Origin: Aquitalea palustris
GTDB taxonomy: Bacteria; Pseudomonadota; Gammaproteobacteria; Burkholderiales; Chromobacteriaceae
Length of the DNA: 64,000 bases
Assembly (NCBI RefSeq): GCF_003693445.1
Contig: NZ_RFAR01000052.1
Span: 35,168 to 99,167, forward strand
Direction of reading: 5' to 3'
The notes beneath the pieces were generated by a model, which worked only from the letters and a program-made list of their open reading frames with translations, was not told where the DNA came from and made no database searches. Both the position numbers and the translations under genes were made by a program. This document shows positions 1 through 9,554 of this stretch, in pieces. Position 1 is the first letter of the stretch, and each line of letters begins with the position of its first letter.

Positions 1-108
1 GCTCGCCTGGTTGGCACCACTTTCGAAGTACAGGTTCCGGCCTTCGTCGTCACCGGCGAAAAGATCGAAATCGACAGCCGTACCGGCGAATTCAAGAAGC
101 GCGCCTGA
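1..108 (+). CDS. efp: Elongation factor P, C-terminal end (partial)
   Basis: Only the last 35 codons are in the window; the gene begins upstream of base 1. The reading frame starts at base 1 ([15 protein letters not shown]...) and ends ...[13 protein letters not shown] before a TGA. This matches the C-terminal OB-fold of EF-P, where the family has a 'VPxFV..GE.I.VDTRTGEY..R' ending. EF-P binds the ribosome and relieves stalling at consecutive prolines. An intrinsic terminator follows 22 bases after the stop. The paralogue EfpL (YeiP) cannot be fully excluded from this fragment. Confidence 0.85.
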   Translation, partial: ARLVGTTFEVQVPAFVVTGEKIEIDSRTGEFKKRA

Positions 109-130
109 TCGCCTGCTTGATGTCATGCAA

Positions 131-152
131 AAAGCGGCCCACGGGCCGCTTT
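131..152 (+). terminator. Intrinsic terminator of efp
   Basis: A 9-bp perfect stem (AAAGCGGCC / GGCCGCTTT) with a 4-base loop sits 22 bases after the efp stop and is followed by a T-rich stretch (TTTGTTTTG). Confidence 0.85.
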
Positions 153-210
153 TGTTTTGCCTGTCATTCTCGCAGAGGCTGCGGTATGGTGCTGTTTTCA
201 GGAGAAACGC

Positions 211-753
211 ATGACGCGCTGCAGCCAACTGGCCTTGCTGGCCCGCTACAACCAGTGGATGAACGACAAGCTGTATGCTGCGGCAGCAAGCTTGCCGCCC
301 GAGGCAATCACTCGCGACACCGGTGCATTTTTCGGATCCCTGCTTGGCACGCTCAACCATATCGTGGTGGGTGACACCCTATGGCTGCAGCGTTTTGCCG
401 GCCATCCGGCCGCCTTTGCCGCCTTGCAGCCGGTGCTGGAGATTCCCCGCCCGGCCTCGCTGGACGGCCTGCTGTTTGCCGGGCTGCCTGCCCTGCAGGC
501 ACGCCGCCAGTTGCTGGACCACAGCATCATTAGCCTGGGTGCAGAACTACAGGAAGAGCACCTCGACTTCGCCCTGTCCTATCACAACACCAAGGGCGTG
601 GCGCAGCGCAAGAACTTTCACGCCGTACTGCTGCATTTCTTCAATCACCAGACCCATCATCGCGGCCAGGCAACAACCCTGCTCAGCCAACTGGGCGCCG
701 AGGTGGGTGTGACCGACCTGCTGGCGCTGATCGACGACATTCCGGCCTCCTGA
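211..753 (+). CDS. DinB-family (DUF664-like) putative metal-dependent protein
   Basis: The 180-residue protein has the DinB four-helix-bundle pattern with three separated histidine sites: LNHIVVGD (His50) and NHQTHHRGQ (His146, His149/His150). In this superfamily such histidines bind a divalent metal. Members include thiol-dependent enzymes and many proteins of unknown role, so the substrate is unknown here. I start at ATG 211 because GGAGA lies at 201-205; an in-frame ATG at 157 has no ribosome site and lies too close to the efp terminator. The gene appears to be a single unit, convergent with zapE across a shared terminator. Confidence 0.85.
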   Translation: MTRCSQLALLARYNQWMNDKLYAAAASLPPEAITRDTGAFFGSLLGTLNHIVVGDTLWLQRFAGHPAAFAALQPVLEIPRPASLDGLLFAGLPALQARRQLLDHSIISLGAELQEEHLDFALSYHNTKGVAQRKNFHAVLLHFFNHQTHHRGQATTLLSQLGAEVGVTDLLALIDDIPAS

Positions 754-760
754 TAGCAAA

Positions 761-783
761 ACGGCCAGACAAAGTCTGGCCGT
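761..783. terminator. Bidirectional terminator between dinB-like gene and zapE
   Basis: A perfect 10-bp inverted repeat (ACGGCCAGAC / GTCTGGCCGT, 3-base loop) lies between the two convergent stop codons, 8 bases after the + strand stop and 20 bases beyond the - strand stop. The T-tracts are weak on both sides. Confidence 0.65.
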
Positions 784-803
784 GGACAGCAAAGCATAGT
801 GGT

Positions 804-1967
804 TCAGATCACCACGCCCGGCGGCGGCTGGTCGTGGGTCTGACCGGCACTCTGGTGCGGCAGCTCCAGATAGCTCTTGGACTGCATCTCGGTCAGCCGG
901 CTGGCGGTACGGAAAAACTCGCTGGCCTGCACCCCATCGGTGTAGATATCGTCGATTTCCACTGCGGCCGAGGCAATCAGCTTGACGCGGTTGTCGTAGA
1001 ACACATCCACCAGCCAGGTAAAGCGCCGCGCAATGGAAGCATCCTTGGCCTGCAGCTTGGGAATGCCGCTGATGAACACCGTGTGGAATTCGGTAGCAAT
1101 TTCCAGGTAATCGGTCTGGGCGCGCGGGCCGTCGCAGATGGCCGGAAAATCAAACCAGATCATGCCCGGTGCCAGCTTCCGCACCGGAATATGCCGGCCC
1201 AGAATCTCGATTTCCTGCTTGGCAATCAGCGTCTCGCTGCTCAGCCGGGTAAACATGGCCTCCATGCGTGCCTCGGCAGCGGCATCGTCCGGCACCATGA
1301 ACAGAGGTTCGCGTGTCAGCTCACGCAGGCGATAGTCATTGCCGCCATCCACGTTCAGCACATTCAGTTCGCGCTTGATCAATTCGATGGTGGGCAGGAA
1401 GTTTTGTCGCTGCAAGCCGTTGGGATAAAGATTATCCGGCGGATAGTTGGAAGTCGTCACCAGTACCACGCCACGCTCGAACAAGGCACTGAGCAGGCGC
1501 CCCAGCATCATGGCATCGGCAATGTCGCTGACGTGGAATTCGTCAAAACAAAGCAGCCGGGTATCGCGGGCAATCTTGTCAGCATAGGCCAGCAAGGGGT
1601 CTTTGCTGCCGGCCAGCAGGCGTAGCTCGCGGTGCACCTCGGCCATGAAGTTGTGAAAATGAATGCGGCGCTTGCGGCGGTAAGGCACGCAGGCATAGAA
1701 GGCATCCATCAGAAAACTCTTGCCACGCCCCACGCCGCCCCAGAAATACAGGCCACGCGGCACATCCGGACTGCGCAGGCTGCGGCCCAGAAAGCGGTTG
1801 CGCTTGTCCTTGAACTCCAGCAGCTGATGCCACAATGCATCAAGCTCTTCGATGGCAGCTGCCTGTGCTGCGTCATGAATGAAACCGGGCTTTTCACTGG
1901 CGGCCTGATACCAGGCCTTGGGGCTGGTCAGGGCGTTGCCCTCCGGGGAAAAGGTATGCTGAGACAT
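804..1967 (-). CDS. zapE: Cell division ATPase ZapE (AFG1-like)
   Basis: The 387-residue AAA-type ATPase has a Walker A motif GGVGRGKS at residues 77-84 and a Walker B stretch LLCFDEFHVSD around 138-148. This is the AFG1/ZapE (YhcM) pattern, and the length fits the family. ZapE associates with the Z-ring during constriction in E. coli and destabilises FtsZ bundles in vitro; mitochondrial AFG1 relatives help protein quality control. I chose ATG 1967 (MSQHTF...) because the open frame upstream to 2126 is low-complexity and unlike the family. It is monocistronic as far as visible and convergent with the DinB-like gene. Confidence 0.92.
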   Translation of the reverse strand: MSQHTFSPEGNALTSPKAWYQAASEKPGFIHDAAQAAAIEELDALWHQLLEFKDKRNRFLGRSLRSPDVPRGLYFWGGVGRGKSFLMDAFYACVPYRRKRRIHFHNFMAEVHRELRLLAGSKDPLLAYADKIARDTRLLCFDEFHVSDIADAMMLGRLLSALFERGVVLVTTSNYPPDNLYPNGLQRQNFLPTIELIKRELNVLNVDGGNDYRLRELTREPLFMVPDDAAAEARMEAMFTRLSSETLIAKQEIEILGRHIPVRKLAPGMIWFDFPAICDGPRAQTDYLEIATEFHTVFISGIPKLQAKDASIARRFTWLVDVFYDNRVKLIASAAVEIDDIYTDGVQASEFFRTASRLTEMQSKSYLELPHQSAGQTHDQPPPGVVI

Positions 1968-2263
1968 GATGTGTGCTGTTCTGTTGTTGGTGTTGTGGCG
2001 CAGGCGGGCACCCGCGCAATGAAGCCATGCCGCGAGCCCTGCCCGTCCGGCGATTAATAGCGCATGATAACCCGAATCGACAGGCTGCCGGTCAAGTGAA
2101 AAACAATGCCGGACACGCAGTTGCAATCAATCATCCCTGACAATTAGGCCGGCCATCACCATCTGGTTATGCCCCGCCTCACCAGACATTCTTAACAGGC
2201 TGTTGCCGAACAGTCACGGCGGCATGCATTCCAGCAACGCACGACACCCTTACCGGGAGGTCC
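1968..2263. other. Divergent intergenic region, zapE / acetoacetate decarboxylase
   Basis: About 296 bases separate the two divergent genes. I see no supportable gene. The region must hold promoters for both units, but I could not pick convincing -35/-10 pairs. Only the ribosome site GGGAGG at about 2256-2261, just before ATG 2264, is clear. Confidence 0.5.
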
Positions 2264-3004
2264 ATGAATATCGAACAGATTCGTCGGCAAGCGTTTGCCA
2301 TGCCCTTTAGCAGCCCGGCCTTTCCACCCGGCCCCTACCGCTTTTACCAGCGGGAATTCTTCATCATCAGCTATCGTACCGATCCGGAAAAACTGCGAGC
2401 GGTGATTCCCGAACCACTGCAAATGGTCGAGCCGGTGGTCAATTTCGAATTCATCCGCATGCCGGACTCCACCGGCTTTGGCGACTACACCGAAAGCGGC
2501 CAGGTGATTCCGGTTTCCTACCAGGGCAAACCGGGCAACTACACCCATGCCATGTACCTGAATGACCACCCGCCAACCGCCGGCGGCCGTGAGCTGTGGG
2601 GCTTTCCCAAGAAGATGGCCAGCCCGCGCCTGCAAGTACACACCGACACCCTGGTGGGTGAGCTGAACTACGGTCCGGTGCGCGTGGCCACCGGCACCAT
2701 GGGTTACAAGCACCGGGAACTGGACGGGCAGGCCATTGCCGAAAGTCTGCGCACGACACCGAACTACCTGCTGAAAATCATCCCTCATGTCGATGGTACG
2801 GCGCGCATCTGTGAGCTGGTCAGCTTCCCCATGCTGGATGTCACCGTACACGGCGCGTGGAGCGGCCCGGCAGCGCTGTCACTGTTTGCCCATGCCCTGG
2901 CTCCGGTAGCGGAACTGCCGGTGCTGGAAATACTGGGTGCCAAGCATTATGTTGCCGACCTGACGCTGGGTCTGGGCAAGGTCGAGTTTGATTATCTGGT
3001 CTGA
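2264..3004 (+). CDS. adc: Acetoacetate decarboxylase
   Basis: The 246-residue protein aligns along its whole length with the Clostridium-type enzyme ([41 protein letters not shown]...). The paired lysines of the active site are in GFPKKMASP: Lys116 corresponds to the Schiff-base lysine (Lys115 in C. acetobutylicum) and Lys117 to the neighbour that lowers its pKa. The enzyme converts acetoacetate to acetone and CO2. The ribosome site GGGAGG precedes ATG 2264 and the next gene follows after 15 bases. With 3-hydroxybutyrate dehydrogenase downstream, the likely setting is disposal of acetoacetate from ketone-body or polyhydroxybutyrate breakdown. Confidence 0.93.
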   Translation: MNIEQIRRQAFAMPFSSPAFPPGPYRFYQREFFIISYRTDPEKLRAVIPEPLQMVEPVVNFEFIRMPDSTGFGDYTESGQVIPVSYQGKPGNYTHAMYLNDHPPTAGGRELWGFPKKMASPRLQVHTDTLVGELNYGPVRVATGTMGYKHRELDGQAIAESLRTTPNYLLKIIPHVDGTARICELVSFPMLDVTVHGAWSGPAALSLFAHALAPVAELPVLEILGAKHYVADLTLGLGKVEFDYLV

Positions 3005-3019
3005 CACAGGAGAAGCCCC

Positions 3020-3802
3020 ATGAAACTGCAAGGAAAAGTTGCCCTGATTACCGGCGCCGCCAGCGGCATCGGCCGCGCCATTGCCGAAACCTATGCCCGT
3101 GAAGGCGCGGCGGTGGCCATCGCCGACATCAATCTGGCAGCGGCCCAGGCCACGGCCAGTGAAATCGAAGCGGCTGGAGGCAAAGCCATGGGCGTAGCCA
3201 TGGATGTCACCAACGAGGAAGCCGTCATCGCCGGCACCCAGGCGGTAGTGGATGCCTTTGGCCAGCTGGATATCCTGATTTCCAATGCCGGCATCCAGAT
3301 CATCAGCCCGCTGGTCGACTTCAGCTTTGCCGACTGGAAAAAAATGCAGGCCATCCATGTGGACGGTGCCTTCCTCACCACCCGCGCCGCCCTGCCCCAC
3401 ATGTATAAGGACAAGCGCGGTGGCACCGTCATCTACATGGGTTCGGTGCACTCGCATGAAGGGTCCAAGCTGAAATCCGCCTATGTTGCGGCCAAGCACG
3501 CGCTGCTGGGCTTAAGCAAGGTGCTGGCCAAGGAAGGGGCTGAGTTCAATGTCCGTTCGCATGTGATCTGCCCTGGTTTTGTGCGCACCCCGCTGGTGGA
3601 AAAGCAGATTCCTGAACAGGCCAAGACACTGGGCATCAGCGAAGAGGACGTCATCAAGCACGTGATGCTGGGCGACACGGTGGATGGCGTGTTCACCACG
3701 GTGGACGATATCGCCCAGACGGCGCTGTTCCTGGCAGCCTTCCCCAGCGCCGCACTGACCGGCCAGTCGGTGGTGGTCAGCCACGGCTGGTATATGCAAT
3801 AA
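3020..3802 (+). CDS. D-3-hydroxybutyrate dehydrogenase (SDR family)
   Basis: This 260-residue classical short-chain dehydrogenase has the cofactor motif TGAASGIG at 11-18, NAG at 89-91 and the catalytic set Ser142, Tyr155, Lys159. Residues that hold the carboxylate of 3-hydroxybutyrate in the Pseudomonas enzymes are also present: His144, Lys152, Gln196, and Gln93 near the usual position 94. That supports D-3-hydroxybutyrate to acetoacetate with NAD+ rather than a generic SDR. AGGAG precedes ATG 3020 by about 8 bases. It lies 15 bases after adc and supplies that enzyme's substrate. Confidence 0.93.
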   Translation: MKLQGKVALITGAASGIGRAIAETYAREGAAVAIADINLAAAQATASEIEAAGGKAMGVAMDVTNEEAVIAGTQAVVDAFGQLDILISNAGIQIISPLVDFSFADWKKMQAIHVDGAFLTTRAALPHMYKDKRGGTVIYMGSVHSHEGSKLKSAYVAAKHALLGLSKVLAKEGAEFNVRSHVICPGFVRTPLVEKQIPEQAKTLGISEEDVIKHVMLGDTVDGVFTTVDDIAQTALFLAAFPSAALTGQSVVVSHGWYMQ

Positions 3803-3907
3803 GCGGTAATGCATGGGCCGCCAGCGCCATGGCAAGGGCGCGACAGGCGGCCCCCTCCTTTCGCAGACCAGCAACAAGCGCACAGGAATGTGCAAACGGA
3901 GTATTGC

Positions 3908-5086
3908 ATGAGCGTTGGCTATGATCCGCAACACCACCTTTATCACAGCGCCAGCCTGCCGGCCGGCCATCAATACCATGTCGTCGCCCTGCTGCTGCAG
4001 GGCGGTGGCGCGCTGGGTTCCTACCAGCCCGGGGTGTATCAGGGACTGGCCGAAGCCGAACTACACCCCAACTGGGTGGCCGGCATTTCCATTGGCGCAC
4101 TGAACGCCGCCATCATTGCCGGCAATCCACCCAATAAACGTGTCGACCAATTGCGCCGCTTCTGGGAAACCATCTGCCAGCCGCCGCTGCTGCCCGCCAC
4201 CCCGCTCAACCAGCTGGATACCAGCCGCTGGCCAGACCCGCTACAGCACATGCTGGCCGGCTGGGAAGCCTGGCGCTCGATGCTGGAAGGGCAAAACGGC
4301 TTTTACCGGCCGCGCCTGCCCTGGGCCTTGCAACAGGCCAGCAAGCCATCCGAGATCAGTTTTTACGATACCAGCCCGCTCAAGCAAACGCTGGAACAGC
4401 TGGCTGACTTCGACCGTATCAATGACAGCCGTCAGATGCGGGTATCGGTTGGAGCAGTCAATGTCCGCAGCGGCAATTTCGTCTATTTCGACAATACCCG
4501 GCAAAAGCTGCGACCGGAGCACTTCATTGCCTCGGGAGCCTTGCCGCCCGGCTTTCCGGCAGTGGAAATCGACGGCGAGTTCTACTGGGATGGTGGCGTG
4601 GTGTCCAATACGCCGCTAAGCCAGCTGATCAGCAAGGAAAACCGCCACAACACCCTGGCCTTCCAGGTGGACCTGTGGAGTGCACGCGGCAACTTGCCCG
4701 GCAATATGAAAGAAGTGGCGATGCGGCAAAAGGACATCCAGTATTCCAGCCGCACGCGCATGGTGACCGATGTGCTGCGCCAGGAATTACAGTACCGCGA
4801 ACTGCTATCTGAGTTGATGACACTGGTTCCGGAGAGCGAACATGGCTCGCCTGCCTATCTGGCCGCCCGGCACGCCGCCAACTGCCAGCGCCTGAACGTG
4901 GTGCATCTGATCTATCAGGACAAGATTTACGATGATCACTACAAGGACTACCAGTTTGGCCTGCAAACCATGCGCCAGCATTGGCATAGCGGCTATCAGG
5001 ACATACGCAACAGCCTGCGCCGTCCCGGCTGGCTGAACATGCCCAGCGCCGAGCAGCCTTTTGTCAGCCACGATATTCACCGCTGA
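3908..5086 (+). CDS. Patatin-like phospholipase (DUF3734 type)
   Basis: The 392-residue protein has a complete patatin catalytic set: oxyanion loop GGGALG at 32-37, nucleophile Ser61 in GISIG and Asp228 in the DGG motif. The roughly 150-residue C-terminal part resembles DUF3734. No signal peptide is visible, so it probably acts in the cytoplasm. I start at ATG 3908 after GGAG at 3898-3901; a longer frame from 3809 has an Arg/Pro-rich, non-homologous lead. It lies 105 bases after the dehydrogenase gene and ends at a strong terminator. I infer a role on membrane lipid or a lipid-like storage polymer; the substrate is not readable from sequence. Confidence 0.88.
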   Translation: MSVGYDPQHHLYHSASLPAGHQYHVVALLLQGGGALGSYQPGVYQGLAEAELHPNWVAGISIGALNAAIIAGNPPNKRVDQLRRFWETICQPPLLPATPLNQLDTSRWPDPLQHMLAGWEAWRSMLEGQNGFYRPRLPWALQQASKPSEISFYDTSPLKQTLEQLADFDRINDSRQMRVSVGAVNVRSGNFVYFDNTRQKLRPEHFIASGALPPGFPAVEIDGEFYWDGGVVSNTPLSQLISKENRHNTLAFQVDLWSARGNLPGNMKEVAMRQKDIQYSSRTRMVTDVLRQELQYRELLSELMTLVPESEHGSPAYLAARHAANCQRLNVVHLIYQDKIYDDHYKDYQFGLQTMRQHWHSGYQDIRNSLRRPGWLNMPSAEQPFVSHDIHR

Positions 5087-5105
5087 CACATCTGGCAGAA
5101 AAAAC

Positions 5106-5135
5106 AAAAGCCGCTCCCCCGAGGAACGGCTTTTT
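5106..5135. terminator. Bidirectional terminator between patatin gene and cysM
   Basis: An A-tract/stem/T-tract element: AAAAGCCG pairs with CGGCTTTT, extended by three pairs beyond one mismatch, with T5 on the + strand and A4 giving a U-tract on the - strand. It lies between convergent stop codons. Confidence 0.85.
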
Positions 5136-5155
5136 ATTGCCCTGATGGCATTGCG

Positions 5156-6043
5156 TTATAAGGGAAACAGCCCGGTCGACAGATAGCGGTCGCCACGGTC
5201 ACACACAATGGACACGATGACCGCGTTTTCCAGTTGCTGGTTCAATCGCAGCGCCACCGCCAATGCGCCACCGGAGGACGGCCCGGCCAGAATGCCTTCT
5301 TCTCGCGCCAGCCGGCGCGCGGTCTCTTCCGCCTCTTGCTGTGATACATGAATCAGCTGATCGATACGGCTAAAGTCGCAGATCTTGGGCAAGTACTCGT
5401 CTTCCCATTTGCGAATGCCGGGAATCTGGCTACCGGTTTCCGGCTGTACCCCGATGATCTGGATGGCCGGGTTCTGCTCCTTCAGATAGCGGCTATTGCC
5501 CATGATGGTGCCAGTGGTCCCCATGCTGGAAACAAAATGGGTGACCCGGCCCTGGGTGTCCGCCCAGATTTCCGGCCCGGTACTTTCGTAGTGCGCCAGC
5601 GGGTTATCCGGGTTGGCAAACTGGTCGAGAATCACTCCCAGCCCGGCACGCTGCATGCGGTGGGCTTCGTCGATGGCACCCGGCATGGAGGTTTCTTTCG
5701 GGGTCAGAATCACCTCGGCACCATAGGCGCGCATGGTTTGCACGCGCTCGGCACTGGAGCCTTCCGGCATCAGCAAGATCATCTTGTAGCCCATCATCGC
5801 CGCTGCCATGGCCAGCGCAATGCCGGTATTGCCACTGGTCGGCTCAATCAGGGTGTCGCCCGGTTTGATGTCGCCACGCGCTTCGGCGCGGCGGATCATC
5901 GACAGCGCAGGGCGGTCCTTGACCGAACCGGCCGGATTATTGCCTTCCAGCTTGAGCAGCACCACATTGCTGCTGTCCCCCGGCATGCGCTTGAGCCGAA
6001 CCAGCGGCGTATGGCCGACGAAGTCTTCCAGATACTTGTACAC
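5156..6043 (-). CDS. cysM: Cysteine synthase B (O-acetylserine sulfhydrylase)
   Basis: The 295-residue PLP enzyme is very close to E. coli CysM over its length (KLEGNNPAGSVKDR, PTSGNTGIALAMAAAMMGY, SSMGTTGTIMG, IVCDRGDRYLSTG). The PLP lysine is Lys42 in GSVKDR and the phosphate-binding loop is TSGNTG. It makes cysteine from O-acetylserine and sulfide, and CysM types can also use thiosulfate. I start at GTG 6043 because AAGGAGA lies 7-8 bases upstream; an in-frame ATG at 6070 would place that ribosome site inside the gene. It is separated from hldD by a terminator, so it is probably transcribed alone. Confidence 0.95.
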   Translation of the reverse strand: MYKYLEDFVGHTPLVRLKRMPGDSSNVVLLKLEGNNPAGSVKDRPALSMIRRAEARGDIKPGDTLIEPTSGNTGIALAMAAAMMGYKMILLMPEGSSAERVQTMRAYGAEVILTPKETSMPGAIDEAHRMQRAGLGVILDQFANPDNPLAHYESTGPEIWADTQGRVTHFVSSMGTTGTIMGNSRYLKEQNPAIQIIGVQPETGSQIPGIRKWEDEYLPKICDFSRIDQLIHVSQQEAEETARRLAREEGILAGPSSGGALAVALRLNQQLENAVIVSIVCDRGDRYLSTGLFPL

Positions 6044-6144
6044 GAGTGAGTCTCCTTGGCAGAGCGCCATTATACGACCTGGTGCTAAGAGGCAGTCGAA
6101 CCGTTATTTCTAATCAAATAACCAAGCGGCAACTGGCTGGCAAT

Positions 6145-6175
6145 AAAAAAGCCGCCAGCACTAAGGCATGGCGGC
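6145..6175 (-). terminator. Intrinsic terminator after hldD
   Basis: On the minus strand GCCGCCA / TGGCGGC form a 7-bp stem followed by six T residues (plus-strand A tract 6145-6150), about 20 bases after the hldD stop. It closes the long minus-strand run that begins at cmk/rpsA. Confidence 0.85.
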
Positions 6176-6195
6176 TGGTGCAGGTGGCAAGCGGC

Positions 6196-7191
6196 TTAAC
6201 GGCTGATCAGCCAGTCGACATAACGATCCACTCCCTGCTCCACCGTCAGCATCGGTGCGCTGTAGCCGACATCGCGCAGCTTGCCGATATCAGCCTGGGT
6301 AAAGCTCTGGTACTTGCCCTTGAGCGCCTCGGGGAATTCGATGTACTCGATGATGCCCTGGGCCACCAGCTCGTCCAGGCTCAGTGCCGGCTTGCCTTCG
6401 TGGCGACGGCAGGCATTGACGGTGGATACCGCCACATCATTGAAGGGCTGGGCACGGCCGGAACCCAGATTGAAAATGCCGCTCTTGCCCGGATTGTCCA
6501 GGAAGTACAGATTGACCTTGACCACGTCTTCCACCGAGACAAAATCGCGGCTTTGCATGCCATTGCCCCAGCCATCGTTGCTGCCGAACAGCTTGACCTT
6601 GCCGTGTTCACGGTACTGGTTGAAGTTGTGGAAGGCTACTGAAGCCATGCGGCCCTTGTGCTGTTCCTGCGGGCCATAAACATTGAAGTAGCGGAAACCA
6701 ACGGCCTGGGCAGACAGGCCTTCCTTCATGCGCTGTCTCAGCACCTGGTCGAACAGGAATTTGGAATAACCGTAGACGTTGAGCGGGCCTTCGTACTGGC
6801 GCTCTTCCTTGAAGATAGTGCCCTTGCCATAAGTAGCCGCGCTGGAGGCAAACAGGAACTGGATTTCCTCGTGCTGGCAGTAATCGAACAAGGCCAGGGT
6901 GTACTGATAGTTGTTATCCATCATGTACTTGCCGTCGTGGTTCATGGTGTCGGAGCAGGCACCCTGATGCAGGATGGCGCTGATCTCACCCTCGAACTCG
7001 CCTTCCAGCAGCAGATTCAGAAAATCGTGCTTGTCCAGATAGTGGGCGATTTCACAGTCGACCAGATTGCGGAATTTGTCACCGGAGGTGAGGTTGTCCA
7101 CGGCAATGATGTCAGTGATGCCGCGCGCATTCAGCGCCTTGACGATATTGGAACCGATAAAGCCGGCAGCGCCGGTAACCACGATAGTCAT
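6196..7191 (-). CDS. hldD: ADP-L-glycero-D-manno-heptose 6-epimerase
   Basis: The 331-residue extended-SDR enzyme starts [15 protein letters not shown] with the Rossmann motif at residues 6-12 and carries the YxxxK pair in YGYSK. It matches HldD (RfaD/GmhD), which epimerises ADP-D-glycero-D-manno-heptose to the L-form used in the LPS inner core. It lies downstream of the heptose kinase gene hldA with a 74-base gap and is the last gene of this run. I saw no broken motif. Confidence 0.95.
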   Translation of the reverse strand: MTIVVTGAAGFIGSNIVKALNARGITDIIAVDNLTSGDKFRNLVDCEIAHYLDKHDFLNLLLEGEFEGEISAILHQGACSDTMNHDGKYMMDNNYQYTLALFDYCQHEEIQFLFASSAATYGKGTIFKEERQYEGPLNVYGYSKFLFDQVLRQRMKEGLSAQAVGFRYFNVYGPQEQHKGRMASVAFHNFNQYREHGKVKLFGSNDGWGNGMQSRDFVSVEDVVKVNLYFLDNPGKSGIFNLGSGRAQPFNDVAVSTVNACRRHEGKPALSLDELVAQGIIEYIEFPEALKGKYQSFTQADIGKLRDVGYSAPMLTVEQGVDRYVDWLISR

Positions 7192-7265
7192 GATTCATCC
7201 TTTTTCTGTTTGCAGTCGGCAGGGCTGAACCCTGACACCGGCTGCATGATGCGGTGTAGCGCAGT

Positions 7266-8228
7266 TCAGCTGGCAAACAGCTCCTGCTGGGTACAAACGG
7301 CGGTACCCAGCTTGCCCACCACGATGCCAGCAGCAGCATTGGCCAGACTCATGGCCAGCGGCAACGACAACCCCGCCGCCAGAGCCAGACCCATGGTGCC
7401 GATGACGGTATCACCCGCACCGGACACGTCGTATACCTCGCGGGCGAAGGTGGGCTGATGCAAAGCGCCTTCGGCACGGAACAGGGTCATGCCCTCTTCG
7501 CTACGGGTAACCAGCAGGGCATCCAGCTGCAGTTCGGCACGCAGCGCCTGGGCCTTGGCGATCAGCTGTTCTTCGTTTTGCCAGCTGCCGGCCACCTCTT
7601 TGAACTCGCTGCGGTTCGGTGTCAGCAGAGTGGCACCAGCATACTTGGCATAATCATCGCCCTTGGGGTCGATCAGCACCGGTTTGCCCGCGGCACGCGC
7701 CAGTTCGATCATGCGTGTCACATGGGTGAGGCCACCCTTGCCATAGTCGGAAAGAATGACCACATCGTGCTCGGCCAGTACGGCCTGGTATTGTTCCAGC
7801 TTGTCTGCCAGGATTTCGCGGCTGGGTGCATCTTCGAAATCCAGCCGGATCAATTGCTGCTGCCGCGCCACCACACGCAGCTTGATGGTGGTGGAAATGG
7901 CAGCATCACGCTTGAGCAAGGTGGTGATGCCGTCTTCCAGCATCAGTCGCTCCAGTGCAGTGGCTGCTTCGTCATCGCCCACCACCGACAGGATGGAGGC
8001 TTTGCCTCCCAGACTGGCGATATTGCGCGCCACATTGGCCGCGCCGCCGGCGCGTTCTTCCATGCGACCGATACGGGCTACCGGCACCGGTGCTTCCGGT
8101 GAAATGCGCGAGACATCACCAAACCAGTAACGGTCCAGCATCACGTCCCCCACCACCAGCACACGAGCACGGGCCAGATCTGCGCTCAGCGCGGCGCGGT
8201 CCAACCCCAGTTCTTGCAACAGATTCAT
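7266..8228 (-). CDS. hldA: D-glycero-beta-D-manno-heptose-7-phosphate kinase
   Basis: The 320-residue PfkB-family kinase matches the kinase half of E. coli HldE (RfaE domain I): GDVMLDRYWFGDVSRISPEAPVPV near the start, the AGGAANVARNIASLGG loop and the C-terminal GAGDT anion hole. There is no adenylyltransferase domain, so this is the split HldA (RfaE1) form and hldC must lie elsewhere. It phosphorylates heptose 7-phosphate at C1 for ADP-heptose synthesis. It follows ugd by 6 bases. Confidence 0.93.
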   Translation of the reverse strand: MNLLQELGLDRAALSADLARARVLVVGDVMLDRYWFGDVSRISPEAPVPVARIGRMEERAGGAANVARNIASLGGKASILSVVGDDEAATALERLMLEDGITTLLKRDAAISTTIKLRVVARQQQLIRLDFEDAPSREILADKLEQYQAVLAEHDVVILSDYGKGGLTHVTRMIELARAAGKPVLIDPKGDDYAKYAGATLLTPNRSEFKEVAGSWQNEEQLIAKAQALRAELQLDALLVTRSEEGMTLFRAEGALHQPTFAREVYDVSGAGDTVIGTMGLALAAGLSLPLAMSLANAAAGIVVGKLGTAVCTQQELFAS

Positions 8229-8234
8229 ACGGTT

Positions 8235-9554
8235 CTAGCGTCCTATCGCCTGATAGTCGAAACCCAGCTCGCGCAGCCAGGCCGGATCATACATATTGCG
8301 GCCATCCAGAATCACCGGATGCTTGAGGCTGGCCTTGATGGCGTCAAAGTCCGGCGCCCGGAACATCTTCCACTCGGTGACCACCAGCAAGGCATCCGCC
8401 CCTTGCAGGGCAGCCATCATGTCGTCGGCAAAGCGCAAGCCCGGCAGATCACCCATGACGCGGCGTGCTTCGTCGGCGGCAACCGGATCATAAGCGGCAA
8501 CCGTAGCGCCACGGCGGGTCAGTTCGGCGACGATGACGCGGCTGGAGGCTTCACGCATATCGTCGGTATTCGGCTTGAAGGCCAGCCCCCACAAGGCAAA
8601 ATGGTGACCGCTGAGATCCTCGCCAAAGCGCTTGACCAGCTTGTCCACCAGCCGGCGCTTTTGCGCTTCGTTGGCCTCTTCCACTGCCGTCAGCACGCGC
8701 ATGGCGTGGCCTTGCTCGCGACCACTGGCCACCAGCGCCTTGACGTCTTTCGGGAAGCAGGAGCCGCCATAGCCGGCCCCCGGGTACAGGAAGTGGTAGC
8801 CGATGCGCGGATCAGAGCCAATACCGCGCCGCACCAGCTCGATATCGGCACCGAGATCTTCCGCCAGATTGGCCAGCTCGTTCATGAAGGAAATACGGGT
8901 AGCCAGCATGGCGTTGGCAGCGTACTTGGTCAGCTCGGCCGAGCGCACATCCATGAACAGGATACGGTCGTGATTACGCTGGAACGGTGCGTACAGGCGG
9001 CGCATCAGCTCGATGGCTCGTTCATCCTCGGCACCGACCACGATGCGGTCGGGCTTCATGAAGTCCTCGATGGCCGCGCCTTCCTTCAGGAACTCGGGGT
9101 TGGACACCACGCTATAAGCAATGTCGGCACCGCGTTCCGCCAGGGTGGCGGCGATCTGCGCCTTGACCTTGTCGGCCGTGCCGACCGGTACGGTGGACTT
9201 ATCCACCACCACCTTGGGCTCGCTCATGTAGAGGCCGATATTGCGCGCAGCGGCCAGCACGTATTGCAGGTCGGCGGAGCCATCTTCGTCCGGCGGGGTG
9301 CCTACGGCGATGAACTGCACTTCACCAAAGGCCACGGCGGCGGGGATGTCTGTGGTAAAGGACAGACGGCCGGCCTCGACATTACGCCGCACCATGTCGT
9401 CCAGACCGGGTTCGTAAATGGGAATGCCGCCTTGCTGGAGGGTAGCAATCTTGGCCGGGTCCACATCCAGACACAGCACATGGTTGCCCACTTCGGCAAG
9501 GCAGGTACCGGTCACCAGACCGACATAGCCGGAACCGACAACGGTAATTTTCAT
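8235..9554 (-). CDS. ugd: UDP-glucose 6-dehydrogenase
   Basis: The 439-residue protein begins [16 protein letters not shown] (NAD-binding loop) and carries the catalytic cysteine, Cys266, in [10 protein letters not shown]. This is the bacterial Ugd family. It oxidises UDP-glucose twice to UDP-glucuronate, a precursor for capsule, exopolysaccharide or 4-amino-arabinose lipid A modification. Its ATG overlaps the pyrF stop (ATGA), so translation is probably coupled, and hldA follows after 6 bases. Confidence 0.95.
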   Translation of the reverse strand: MKITVVGSGYVGLVTGTCLAEVGNHVLCLDVDPAKIATLQQGGIPIYEPGLDDMVRRNVEAGRLSFTTDIPAAVAFGEVQFIAVGTPPDEDGSADLQYVLAAARNIGLYMSEPKVVVDKSTVPVGTADKVKAQIAATLAERGADIAYSVVSNPEFLKEGAAIEDFMKPDRIVVGAEDERAIELMRRLYAPFQRNHDRILFMDVRSAELTKYAANAMLATRISFMNELANLAEDLGADIELVRRGIGSDPRIGYHFLYPGAGYGGSCFPKDVKALVASGREQGHAMRVLTAVEEANEAQKRRLVDKLVKRFGEDLSGHHFALWGLAFKPNTDDMREASSRVIVAELTRRGATVAAYDPVAADEARRVMGDLPGLRFADDMMAALQGADALLVVTEWKMFRAPDFDAIKASLKHPVILDGRNMYDPAWLRELGFDYQAIGR

